Assembly (NCBI GenBank): GCA_026417755.1
Contig: JAOACQ010000026.1
Coordinates: 1 to 34,493 of the forward strand
DNA length: 34,493 nucleotides
Direction: 5' to 3'
From: Brevinematales bacterium
GTDB taxonomy: Bacteria; Spirochaetota; Brevinematia; Brevinematales; JAOACQ01
The notes below the pieces were generated by a model that worked only from the letters and a program-made list of their open reading frames with translations, searched no databases and had not been told where the DNA came from. Every line of letters begins with the position of its first letter. The stretch's first letter is position 1. Shown one piece after another: positions 1 to 8,962 of this stretch. Both the position numbers and the translations under genes were made by a program.

Positions 1-277
1 TTCATCTTCGAGTTCTACTGGGGTTACATATGTTACAATAACACTTCCGTTCAGTTATGATGGAGCTGGAGAATTTTACTGGAAGACGGATAAATTCTCT
101 ACAGTAGTTAACTGGAGTAGATTTGTTAACTCATGGAATGTAGATATACTTGAGATTAATGGAGTAAACTGTGCCAACAAGTGGGTAGCAGAGCATACCA
201 TACCAGCAGCTTCTGATGGCTTCTGGTATATAAGGTATAAGGGTTTATATGCTTGGAGCCATGTAGAGATTAAATAA
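1..277 (+). CDS. 3' end of a secreted polysaccharide-active protein: Ser-rich linker plus C-terminal CBM64-like module (5' truncated by window)
   Basis: Frame starting at base 2 reads SSSSSTGVTYVTITLPFSYDGAGEFYWKTDKFSTVVNWSRFVNSWNVDILEINGVNCANKWVAEHTIPAASDGFWYIRYKGLYAWSHVEIK*. The Trp-rich pattern matches my recollection of CBM64 from Spirochaeta thermophila. Confidence 0.8.
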   Translation, partial: SSSSSTGVTYVTITLPFSYDGAGEFYWKTDKFSTVVNWSRFVNSWNVDILEINGVNCANKWVAEHTIPAASDGFWYIRYKGLYAWSHVEIK

Positions 278-285
278 ATTTTTTG

Positions 286-322
286 GAGGCTGCCCTTAAA
301 GGTTTTGGGCAGTCTCTTTTTT
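286..322 (+). terminator. Rho-independent terminator
   Basis: Stem GAGGCTGCCC/GGGCAGTCTC (10 bp, one GU) at 286-295/307-316, followed by TTTTTT, just after the CBM CDS. Confidence 0.85.
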
Positions 323-378
323 AAAATAAAATTGATTTAAATATTTTTGTTTCTTAAAATATTTAATTGGGAGGAATT

Positions 379-1638
379 ATGAGACTTAAGATATTTTGTT
401 TGGTTGCTATTCTTTTTTTATTATTGTCTGGATGTGAAAAAAGTAAACGATTTGGAGAAAGGACATTAAAGGTCAATGGGAATTATGTATCAAAAGAACT
501 TATTCAAAGGGAATGGGAAGTTTTTTTTAAAAAGAATAAATACAATCCAGCCGTTGTTCGTATGCCAGTAGAAGAAAAATATTACTATCTAGTTAAAAAT
601 GTGCTTGAAAAGGTTTTACTAGAAGATTATTTGAATAAAAATGCAAAAATATCAGAGATTGAAGTTTCAAATTATGTAGAAAAATATGTAAAACCTTCAT
701 ATTATCTTAATTACGAAATAGAGCTTGATATGTTACCTGAAAATTATAAAGATGTAGTTGTAGAAAAAAGTATTTATGATAGAGTAAAAAATTATTTACT
801 TATGAGTAAACTTATTCCTGAAATGGCGAAAAAAAATGGAGTTGAGATTTTTGATGAAGAGATAAATAATGAATTTGAAAACCAGAGGACAAATCAGATT
901 TTGTTAATGAGTAGAATAATTGTGTTACCTTTTGCCCAGCGAAATTTGATATCAAAAATTACTGATAAAGAGAGTTTTATAGAATTTTGTAAAAATTATT
1001 CTATTGATTTTGATACAAAGTATCGAGGTGGTTTTATAGGTGATTTAAGAAGAATGGGATTTATAAAAAGGATAAATAAAAAAATTACGGATATTAAAGA
1101 AAATGATATTTACGAGATAAAAGAAGGAACAAATGTGATTTTTGTATATATTGAAAAAGTTATTCCGTTCTATATGGAAAAAGAAGATATTGCAAATATG
1201 TTGATAATGAAAAAATTTGCAGCCTCAGAAAAATATACCAATTGGATAAACAAACTTGAAGATGAAAGTAAAATAGAATTTTTTGATCCTTATTTTGAAG
1301 TATATTATGCTTATAATAAAGGAGATTTTCAAAGGGCTGCTTATTTATATGAAAAAATTTTTAAAAAAATGCAATTTTCTTTTGATTATTTTATGAAGAT
1401 AGTTGATTGTTATTATAAAGGCAAAAACTGGAAAAAGTTGATTAAATTAATAAATAAGTATGAGAAAATTTATAAAGAAAATAAGATTCAATTTGAAATT
1501 TTAAAAGCCGAAAGTTACTTGAATCTTGGAAACAAAAAGAAAGCACTTTTTATTCTTAATGAATTGAAGAAAAAAGCTATAAATGATCCTGCAATTTTTT
1601 CAAGAATTGAAAAGATGGAATTAAATTTGACAAATTAA
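379..1638 (+). CDS. SurA/parvulin-like lipoprotein foldase with C-terminal TPR-like helices
   Basis: ORF track start 367 is a TTG overlapping the RBS. GGAGG at 369-373 points to ATG 379 (MRLKIFCLVAILFLLLSGC, lipobox). SurA_N-like helical N-terminus, degenerate parvulin-like segment (FCKNYSIDFDTKYRGGFIGDLRR), TPR-like C-terminus. Confidence 0.7.
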   Translation: MRLKIFCLVAILFLLLSGCEKSKRFGERTLKVNGNYVSKELIQREWEVFFKKNKYNPAVVRMPVEEKYYYLVKNVLEKVLLEDYLNKNAKISEIEVSNYVEKYVKPSYYLNYEIELDMLPENYKDVVVEKSIYDRVKNYLLMSKLIPEMAKKNGVEIFDEEINNEFENQRTNQILLMSRIIVLPFAQRNLISKITDKESFIEFCKNYSIDFDTKYRGGFIGDLRRMGFIKRINKKITDIKENDIYEIKEGTNVIFVYIEKVIPFYMEKEDIANMLIMKKFAASEKYTNWINKLEDESKIEFFDPYFEVYYAYNKGDFQRAAYLYEKIFKKMQFSFDYFMKIVDCYYKGKNWKKLIKLINKYEKIYKENKIQFEILKAESYLNLGNKKKALFILNELKKKAINDPAIFSRIEKMELNLTN

Positions 1639-1643
1639 ATCAA

Positions 1644-1672
1644 TTGATATTTTTCTCATTTTGTTTTATAAT
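1644..1672 (+). promoter_or_regulatory. sigma70-type promoter for the aconitase gene
   Basis: TTGATA (1644-1649), 17 nt spacer, TATAAT (1667-1672), about 30 nt upstream of ATG 1704. Confidence 0.7.
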
Positions 1673-1703
1673 CATAGCTTATTTATTTTTATAGGGGACT
1701 TAA

Positions 1704-3947
1704 ATGATAGAGTTGGTAAAAAAGAGATATGAGCTTATTAAAGAAAGAGTAAATAAAGCAAGGAAATTATTAAATAGGCCTCTTTCTCTTGCTGAAAAAG
1801 TTATATTTTCCCACCTCTTTAATGGAGTAAATGATGAAATAAAGGCTTTTAAGAGAGGTGTTTCATATATAGAACTTATGCCTGATAGAGTGGCGATGCA
1901 GGATGCAACAGCTCAGATGGCTTTACTACAGTTTATGCTTGCCAATAGAGAAACAACTTTTGTACCAACTTCTGTTCATTGTGATCACCTTATTGAAGCA
2001 AAGGAAGGGGTTGATAAAGATTTGCCGGTGGCACTGAAAGAAAATAAAGAGGTTTATGATTTTCTTCTTGATGTGTCAAGAAAGTATGGAATTGAATTCT
2101 GGAAACCTGGTTATGGAATCATTCATCAGGTTATCCTTGAAAATTATGCTTTTCCTGGTGGACTTATTATAGGAACTGACTCACATACACCAAACTCTGG
2201 TGGTGTAACTATGATGGGAGTTGGAGTAGGGGGGGCTGATGCAGTTGATGTAATGGTTGGTATGGCATGGGAGGTGAAACTTCCAAAAATTATAGGCGTA
2301 AAGTTAACAGGTAAACTCTCTGACTGGGCATCACCAAAGGATGTTATACTTAAACTTCTTGGTATCCTTACCGTAAAAGGTGGTACTGGTTGTGTAATTG
2401 AATATTTTGGAGAAGGTTGCAGTTCTATTTCAGCCACTGGTAAAGCAACTATCTGTAATATGGGGGCAGAACTTGGTGCGACGTCTTCGATTTTTCCTTA
2501 TGATGATAAAATAGCTGATTATCTTATAAAAACGGGTAGATCAGAGATTGTAAAACTTTCTGAAGAAATAAGGGATGAACTTAGGGCTGATGACGGTTTG
2601 ATAAGTAACCCTGAGAGTTATTATGATAAAGTTATAGAAATAAATCTTTCGGAATTAAAACCTCATATAAATGGGCCTTTTACACCTGATATTTCACATA
2701 CGGTTGATAATATAGATCCGTTCTTAAAAGAAAATGGTTACCCTATCGAGATTTCGGCTGCTTTAATTGGTAGCTGTACTAATTCAAGCTATGAAGATCT
2801 TGACAAGGCTGCCAATATAGCTATAGATGCCCTGAATAAGGGGTTAAAACTGAAAGCAAAATTATATATCAGCCCTGGTTCTGAAAAGGTTAAGAAAACA
2901 ATAGAAAAAAATGGTCAGCTTGATGTTTTTAAAAGGATTGGAGCAGTAATACTTGCAAATGCTTGTGGTCCTTGTATAGGAATGTGGAATAGACAGGATA
3001 TAAAAAAAGGCACAAAGAATAGCATAATTCATTCTTTCAACAGAAACTTTGCTAAAAGAGCTGACGGAAATCCAGAAACGCATGCTTTTATAGCTAGTCC
3101 TGAAATGGTGATGGCACTGGCTTTTTCAGGAACATTTGCATTTAATCCCGAGAAAGATTTTCTTGTTAATGAAAATGGAGAAAAAGTGAAGCTAAATATT
3201 CCTTTTGGTAATGAGTTGCCAGCAGAGTTTTTTGATGTTAATGATGGTAGAATTATTGAAAAAAAGAATATAGAGATAAAAATAGATCCTTCAAGCGATA
3301 GACTTGCTTTTCTTACTCCGTTTGAAAGATGGAATGGGGAAGATTTTATTGAGCTTCCTATTCTTCTTAAAGTAAAAGGTAAGTGTACAACCGATCATAT
3401 TTCTATGGCTGGGGAGTGGCTAAGGTATAGAGGGCACCTTGATAAAATTTCCGACAATTTGTTTCTTGGTGCGACAAATGCTTATAATGGAGAAACCGGT
3501 AAAGCGAAAAATATTTTTACAGGAGAATATGATATAGTTTCTAAAGTTGCCAGGGATTATAAAAAAAGAGGAGTGGGTTGGGTAGTTATTGGTGACGAGA
3601 ACTATGGTGAAGGTTCAAGTAGAGAACATGCTGCAATGGAACCGAGATATCTTGGATGTAAAGCAATTATAGTTAAAAGTTTTGCAAGAATCCATGAAAC
3701 TAATCTAAAAAAACAGGGTATTTTAGCCCTTACTTTTTCTAATCCTATTGATTACGATAAAATAAGAGAAGATGATCTGGTTACTATAAGCCTTAAAGAT
3801 TTTAAGGAAGGTAAACCACTTAAAATGCTTATTAAACATAGAGATGGAACAACTGAAGAAATACAGATTGCCCATACCTACAATCAAAAACAGATAGAAT
3901 GGTTTAAGGCTGGTAGTGCTCTAAATCTTATAGCAAACAAAAAATAG
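1704..3947 (+). CDS. Aconitate hydratase, mitochondrial-type
   Basis: Aconitase motifs GTDSHTPNSGG, GSCTNSSYEDL, CGPCIGMW, and swivel domain GDENYGEGSSREHAAMEPR. Confidence 0.95.
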   Translation: MIELVKKRYELIKERVNKARKLLNRPLSLAEKVIFSHLFNGVNDEIKAFKRGVSYIELMPDRVAMQDATAQMALLQFMLANRETTFVPTSVHCDHLIEAKEGVDKDLPVALKENKEVYDFLLDVSRKYGIEFWKPGYGIIHQVILENYAFPGGLIIGTDSHTPNSGGVTMMGVGVGGADAVDVMVGMAWEVKLPKIIGVKLTGKLSDWASPKDVILKLLGILTVKGGTGCVIEYFGEGCSSISATGKATICNMGAELGATSSIFPYDDKIADYLIKTGRSEIVKLSEEIRDELRADDGLISNPESYYDKVIEINLSELKPHINGPFTPDISHTVDNIDPFLKENGYPIEISAALIGSCTNSSYEDLDKAANIAIDALNKGLKLKAKLYISPGSEKVKKTIEKNGQLDVFKRIGAVILANACGPCIGMWNRQDIKKGTKNSIIHSFNRNFAKRADGNPETHAFIASPEMVMALAFSGTFAFNPEKDFLVNENGEKVKLNIPFGNELPAEFFDVNDGRIIEKKNIEIKIDPSSDRLAFLTPFERWNGEDFIELPILLKVKGKCTTDHISMAGEWLRYRGHLDKISDNLFLGATNAYNGETGKAKNIFTGEYDIVSKVARDYKKRGVGWVVIGDENYGEGSSREHAAMEPRYLGCKAIIVKSFARIHETNLKKQGILALTFSNPIDYDKIREDDLVTISLKDFKEGKPLKMLIKHRDGTTEEIQIAHTYNQKQIEWFKAGSALNLIANKK

Positions 3948-3948
3948 C

Positions 3949-5850
3949 TTATTTGCCTTTTTTCTTTGTTGTTTTCGGGTTATTAGTTTTAGGTGCCCAT
4001 TTGCTTTCTGGAAAATTTTTCTTTATCTTTTCTATATATTTTTGGGATTCTTTTTTGTTCCCCATTTTTTCGTAAATCTTTGAAAGGTGATAATATATTT
4101 CATCAAATCCAGCAGAATCTTCATTTGTTGTAGTTACAAGAGTTTCAACCTTATTAAATATTTCAAATGACTTTTGAAAATTTCCCTCATTATAATAAAT
4201 CCATCCCTTTGTATCTAAATAAGGAAGATAATCTGGCTTAATTATTAAAGCCTTATCTACCAAATTGTGCGCTTTGTCTAGATTTATTTTTTCGATTGAG
4301 TATACATAAGCAAGAAGATTATTTATTTCAGGATCGTTTTCTTTGAGTTTTAAAGCTCTTTCAAGATATTCGATAGATTTCTTGTTGTCATTTTTTTCGT
4401 AGTATGAAACACCAATGAAGAATAAACTTTTAGTATCGAGAGGCATAAATTCAAGGGCGTCTTCAAAATTTTTGATTGCCATATCATATTTTTTGTTGTC
4501 ATAGTTTATAAGACCACTGTGAAAAAGAACAAGGTATTTTTCATTTGCTTTACGTGCTATACCATTTGCTTTTGATATATATTCCTGAGATTTTTCTTTT
4601 TCTTTTTTTAAATGATAAATATATGATAGTTTTATATATGAATCAACAAGATAATCAGTAGCTTCTTCGGAAGAAGTATAGAGTTCAAAATATTTTTTTG
4701 CTTCATCATAATTTTTTATTTCATAACAAAGTGTACCTATTACCCAGTATATTGTTGGTTTACCAGCATTATTTTTTTCTATTACTTTGTAAAATTTAAT
4801 TGCAAGCTCAAGTTTTTCTGAGATTTCAGCCTTGTTTCCAAGTAAAAAGGCTTCTTTATTTTGCATTTCTGTGTTGGTAATCTTCTCATAATTTAAATAA
4901 AATAGGTAATGAATATAAAAATGTGGGGAAGGATTTTTCTTTGTTATTTCTTCGAGTGTTTTCAACGAATCTTTATATTTTCCTTCGCTATATTGTGATA
5001 AGGCTTTTAAATATATTGATTCACTTTGATATTTTTTTGCAAAACTTTTGTATTCTTCATCTCCTGAAACAAGCAACAGGCCACCATATAATTCATATAA
5101 ACCTTCAGCCCATAAAACCTCTGGAATTTTATTAATGACTTTTATTGCTTTTTCAAATTCAAGAACCTCCGAATAAACAATAGCTAGATTGATTAATAGT
5201 CTATTATCGTAAGGATTAATATTGATAGCTTTTTCATAATAATAAATTGCATCAAAATAGTTATTATTTTCTACAGCTAACTGACCTAGATTAAAATATG
5301 ATTTGTAGAGAATCAAATACTCAAGTTCGTTGTTAAAATTTTGAGAATTGATAACTTTTAAAAAATATGCTTCTGCATCATCATATTTTCTCTTCAAAAA
5401 CTCAATAACTCCGAGGTAAAAGTTTGCTACAATATCGTCTTTATTGTTTTTGATAAGCATATTGAGGGGTTTTTTCATCTCTTCAATGTTTCCACTTTCC
5501 TCAAGAAGAAAAACATATTTTTTTGCTATCTCAGTATTATCCGGGTATAGACTGAAAGCCTCTCTGGCAAGATTAACAGTTTCTTTAAGAAAAGATTTGT
5601 AATTTTTTTCATCATTTTGAACTATATATTTTCTTGTTTTTGCTATATATGATTCAAGCATAGAGTTGTAAATGTATTCATTTATTACACCTTTCTTTTT
5701 TATTTCATTGAATAACTTGATGGCTTCATCAAATTGTCCCGCATTATGTCTTTCAAGTGCTTCTGCGTATATAGTTTCTATTTCAAAATCATTTTGTTCA
5801 CCATATATAATCGTTGTTATGATTAAGAGTGAAAAAAGTATTTTTTTCAT
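3949..5850 (-). CDS. Secreted TPR-repeat protein
   Basis: N-terminal signal peptide MKKILFSLLIITTIIYG; multiple TPR motifs (YYYEKAININPYDNRLLINLAIVY, FFIGVSYYEKNDNKKSIEYLERAL). Confidence 0.85.
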   Translation of the reverse strand: MKKILFSLLIITTIIYGEQNDFEIETIYAEALERHNAGQFDEAIKLFNEIKKKGVINEYIYNSMLESYIAKTRKYIVQNDEKNYKSFLKETVNLAREAFSLYPDNTEIAKKYVFLLEESGNIEEMKKPLNMLIKNNKDDIVANFYLGVIEFLKRKYDDAEAYFLKVINSQNFNNELEYLILYKSYFNLGQLAVENNNYFDAIYYYEKAININPYDNRLLINLAIVYSEVLEFEKAIKVINKIPEVLWAEGLYELYGGLLLVSGDEEYKSFAKKYQSESIYLKALSQYSEGKYKDSLKTLEEITKKNPSPHFYIHYLFYLNYEKITNTEMQNKEAFLLGNKAEISEKLELAIKFYKVIEKNNAGKPTIYWVIGTLCYEIKNYDEAKKYFELYTSSEEATDYLVDSYIKLSYIYHLKKEKEKSQEYISKANGIARKANEKYLVLFHSGLINYDNKKYDMAIKNFEDALEFMPLDTKSLFFIGVSYYEKNDNKKSIEYLERALKLKENDPEINNLLAYVYSIEKINLDKAHNLVDKALIIKPDYLPYLDTKGWIYYNEGNFQKSFEIFNKVETLVTTTNEDSAGFDEIYYHLSKIYEKMGNKKESQKYIEKIKKNFPESKWAPKTNNPKTTKKKGK

Positions 5851-6467
5851 TGTTTTCCCCCTAAAAATAAGTTTATAAGAAAATTTCCGATCAAATTAAA
5901 CAAAGGCACATAAATGTATCTTATTCCTCCAGTTACCATCAATACAAGAAAAGCAACTAAAAAAAAGTCTTTAAGTTTATAGACAACATATCTGATCTTT
6001 TCAGGCAAAAGCATTGAGAAAAAATTATACCCGTCAAGTGGTGGAAAAGGTAATAGATTGAATACGAATAACATAAGATTCATAGAAGCAACAACTAAAA
6101 AACCTTCAATCCTGAAAAGCACAAAAAACCAAAACATAAGTATCATAATTATAAAATTTATGACTACACCAGCTATTGAGACAACCAATATACCTATCCT
6201 CTGGTGTTTAAAATTAATTGGATTTATCGGGACAGGTTTTGCCCATCCAAATACTGGCATATTAAATATAAATAGTATCAAAGGAAGAATAACTGTACCT
6301 ACGGGATCAATATGTTTTAGTGGGTTTAAGGACAATCTTCCTGCTAATTTTGCTGTATCATCACCATAGATTAAAGCTGCAAAACCATGAGCTACCTCAT
6401 GAAGAATTATACTATAAGCTATCCCAATTATTATTATTAATCCATTTAAAATCAAAAAAATATCCAT
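5847..6467 (-). CDS. M50 family site-2 protease
   Basis: Zinc motif HEVAHG, second motif NLLPFPPLDGYN, polytopic. 4-nt overlap with the downstream TPR gene. Confidence 0.9.
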   Translation of the reverse strand: MDIFLILNGLIIIIGIAYSIILHEVAHGFAALIYGDDTAKLAGRLSLNPLKHIDPVGTVILPLILFIFNMPVFGWAKPVPINPINFKHQRIGILVVSIAGVVINFIIMILMFWFFVLFRIEGFLVVASMNLMLFVFNLLPFPPLDGYNFFSMLLPEKIRYVVYKLKDFFLVAFLVLMVTGGIRYIYVPLFNLIGNFLINLFLGGKQ

Positions 6468-6756
6468 TAATTTTGCCTGTCTATAAAATTTAAGGAATTA
6501 ATAAAAATTTGTCAACTTTTCATATTGAGATTCAAACTTATCATAGTTTGTAATTCGATTTTAAATTTTTTTCTGTTTCTTAGGTATTTCCTTTTAAAGA
6601 GTTAACTTCTTCTGTAATGATAAGACCCTTTGAGGGAAAGCAGAGGAGAAAAATCGGAATGGCAGAGTATAGGGAATTAATAATTAAGATTGAAAAAAAC
6701 AAATAATTAAGATAAAATATAAGTAATGAAAAAAAGATTTTGTTTAAGAGGGCAGA

Positions 6757-7326
6757 TTGGATATTAAAAAACTTACAGATGAGGAATTGGTATTAAATCT
6801 TCAGACTTTAAAAGAGAGCTCACGAGTTGTCTTTGAACAGTATATAGAAGAGTTGTTTGAAAGGTATAAGATTCAGATTTATAGTTTGTCAATGTATTAT
6901 GGTTTACAAAGTGAAGATGCAATGGATGTTGTTCAGGAGACTTTTATAAAGTTTCTCAACTTTCATCGCTCTTTTAAAACTGATCTTACATTTAAACCCT
7001 GGTTTTTTAAAATAGTTTTAAATGTTGTGAGAAATAAATACAACGAATTAAAAAAACATAGTTATGTAGAAATAAGTAAACTTTCATCGGAAATGTTTTT
7101 TGATGAAAATTTTGAAAAACTTCAAAAAAGAGAAATATTAAGAGGTATTTTATATAGGTTGCCAGTGAAAGAGAGAGAAGTAATACTCCTTGAAATTTAT
7201 GGGGGACTTAACCTGAAAGAAATATCAGAGACGCTAGGTATTTCTTTAAGGCAGGTTTATAACAGGCTTGATAAGGCATATGAGCTTTTGAAGGAATATA
7301 TAGGAGATAATATAGATGATTTCTGA
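6757..7326 (+). CDS. ECF-type RNA polymerase sigma factor (sigma-70 family)
   Basis: Region 2 (DAMDVVQETFIKFLNFHRSFKTDLTFKPWFFKIVLNVVRNKY) and region 4 (LPVKEREVILLEIYGGLNLKEISETLGISLRQVYNRLDKAYELLKEY). TTG start preceded by GAGGG. Confidence 0.9.
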   Translation: MDIKKLTDEELVLNLQTLKESSRVVFEQYIEELFERYKIQIYSLSMYYGLQSEDAMDVVQETFIKFLNFHRSFKTDLTFKPWFFKIVLNVVRNKYNELKKHSYVEISKLSSEMFFDENFEKLQKREILRGILYRLPVKEREVILLEIYGGLNLKEISETLGISLRQVYNRLDKAYELLKEYIGDNIDDF

Positions 7327-8962
7327 TTTGGATAAGAAGAGACTAAGAGAGATATTGTCAAAATATTCCTATACTAAGGAAGAAGTAAATTTAGAAGAAA
7401 TAATAAAAAATATTAACTCATTCAGAAAATATGATTATAAAAAGTCTTATTCTGGATTTTTAAAACTTGCTTTTTCATTCTCTGCTATATTGCTTATAGC
7501 TATAATATTGTTTTTAAATAAACCTGATACTATATCTATAAACAATGGAAAAACAATATTAAAGGCCGGCGAGTATGTAAAGACAGAAAGAGAAAAGTAT
7601 GAAGTAGAGTTGAAAGATAAAAGTAAGTTTATTATTTTTGAGAATTCTACATTTAATATAATTTCTGCTAAAGATAATAGAACAATTATTGAATTGAAAG
7701 AAGGAAGAGGACATTTCAAAATAACAAAAAGAGAAAAATCTCATTTCTTTGTTAAAACACCTTCCCTGGAAATAACTGTAAAAGGGACAGAATTTTTTGT
7801 ATGGGTAAATAACAAAACCGAAGAGGTTCATGTTATTGAGGGGGAAATTTTTATAACAAATATTGTTAACAAAGGGAGTTCAGAAATAGAAGCAAATGAG
7901 GCTATATTATTCGATAGAGATAAAAATATAATAAGAAAAGAAAATACAGATCTTACAAGAATTGAAAATATTATTATGCCAAAGTTGAGTGTAAAGAAAG
8001 AGATAAAATCAGAAAAACTCAAAAAGCCTAGATATTCTGAGACAAAAGAAAATCTTATATATCTTGATGATAAGACTGTTATTTTTAATAAAAAAGATTT
8101 ATATATTTATCAAAGCGGGGATTATTCAAGTGCTAAAAGAAAGATTAGTTTAACTGATAATATTGCAAAGATTACTCCATATGGGACTATTATACTTATT
8201 AATGGAGAAAATGGGGGTCTTTATGCATACGACCTGGAGGGAGAATACTTGTGGGCGAATATGGAAGCTGGCATAGTTAGGTTTTTTTCCAAGCCAATTA
8301 TAAAGAATGACCAGATTTATCTGGCTACAGTGGATAAAGGTATACAGATTTTTGGTCTTGATGGTAGACTTATTGATACAATTAAGAAGGGGGATAAGAA
8401 GGCAATTTATAATTCTCCTGTAATACTCGAAGATAAAAGCATAATATATCTCAATGAGAATGGAGATTTAACAAGATATGATACTATGACAAAGAAGAAT
8501 ATCTGGCAGATAAATATAGAAGATAGAGTTTTGTTTCCATTTTTTGAAAGGGGTGGGGTTTTATATCTTGTGTCAAAGAGTAGGAGTGAGGTATTGGCCA
8601 TAAATGTAGAAAATGGAGAAAAAATATGGGCTAGTAAGATAAAAGAAAATCTTTATATAAATAATTTTTATATATTTGGAGATCATCTGATTCTTGGTAG
8701 TGATGATGGCATTACGGTTTTTAATATAAATAATGGTGAGGTAGAAAGAGTCTTTAATTATGATTTTTCTATTAAGCAGGCTATAACAGAAACAAATAGA
8801 CTTTATCTACTTGACACAAACAACCGCCTTACCATCTGGACAATTCCAGATTTTATAAAAGTTTATGAGAAAAAGTTTACCAAAGAGGTTAAGAGAATTT
8901 CATACTATAATGGCAAAATCCTTGTTTATGGTAACAACTTCTATCATGAGGTTAGGGATTAG
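7316..8962 (+). CDS. Transmembrane FecR-domain putative anti-sigma factor with C-terminal PQQ-like beta-propeller
   Basis: Overlaps the sigma factor by 11 nt. Short cytosolic N-terminus, one TM (FLKLAFSFSAILLIAIILFL), FecR-like domain (VKTPSLEITVKGTEFFVWVNNKTEEVHVIEGEIFI), repeats such as GGLYAYDLEGEYLWANME, DGITVFNINNGEVE. Confidence 0.8.
   Translation: MISDLDKKRLREILSKYSYTKEEVNLEEIIKNINSFRKYDYKKSYSGFLKLAFSFSAILLIAIILFLNKPDTISINNGKTILKAGEYVKTEREKYEVELKDKSKFIIFENSTFNIISAKDNRTIIELKEGRGHFKITKREKSHFFVKTPSLEITVKGTEFFVWVNNKTEEVHVIEGEIFITNIVNKGSSEIEANEAILFDRDKNIIRKENTDLTRIENIIMPKLSVKKEIKSEKLKKPRYSETKENLIYLDDKTVIFNKKDLYIYQSGDYSSAKRKISLTDNIAKITPYGTIILINGENGGLYAYDLEGEYLWANMEAGIVRFFSKPIIKNDQIYLATVDKGIQIFGLDGRLIDTIKKGDKKAIYNSPVILEDKSIIYLNENGDLTRYDTMTKKNIWQINIEDRVLFPFFERGGVLYLVSKSRSEVLAINVENGEKIWASKIKENLYINNFYIFGDHLILGSDDGITVFNINNGEVERVFNYDFSIKQAITETNRLYLLDTNNRLTIWTIPDFIKVYEKKFTKEVKRISYYNGKILVYGNNFYHEVRD

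Noticed and set aside
2144-2437. Minus-strand 97-aa ORF inside the aconitase gene
   Set aside because: Antisense to a fully conserved CDS, low-complexity Pro/Ser/Thr composition, no RBS or recognisable domain.
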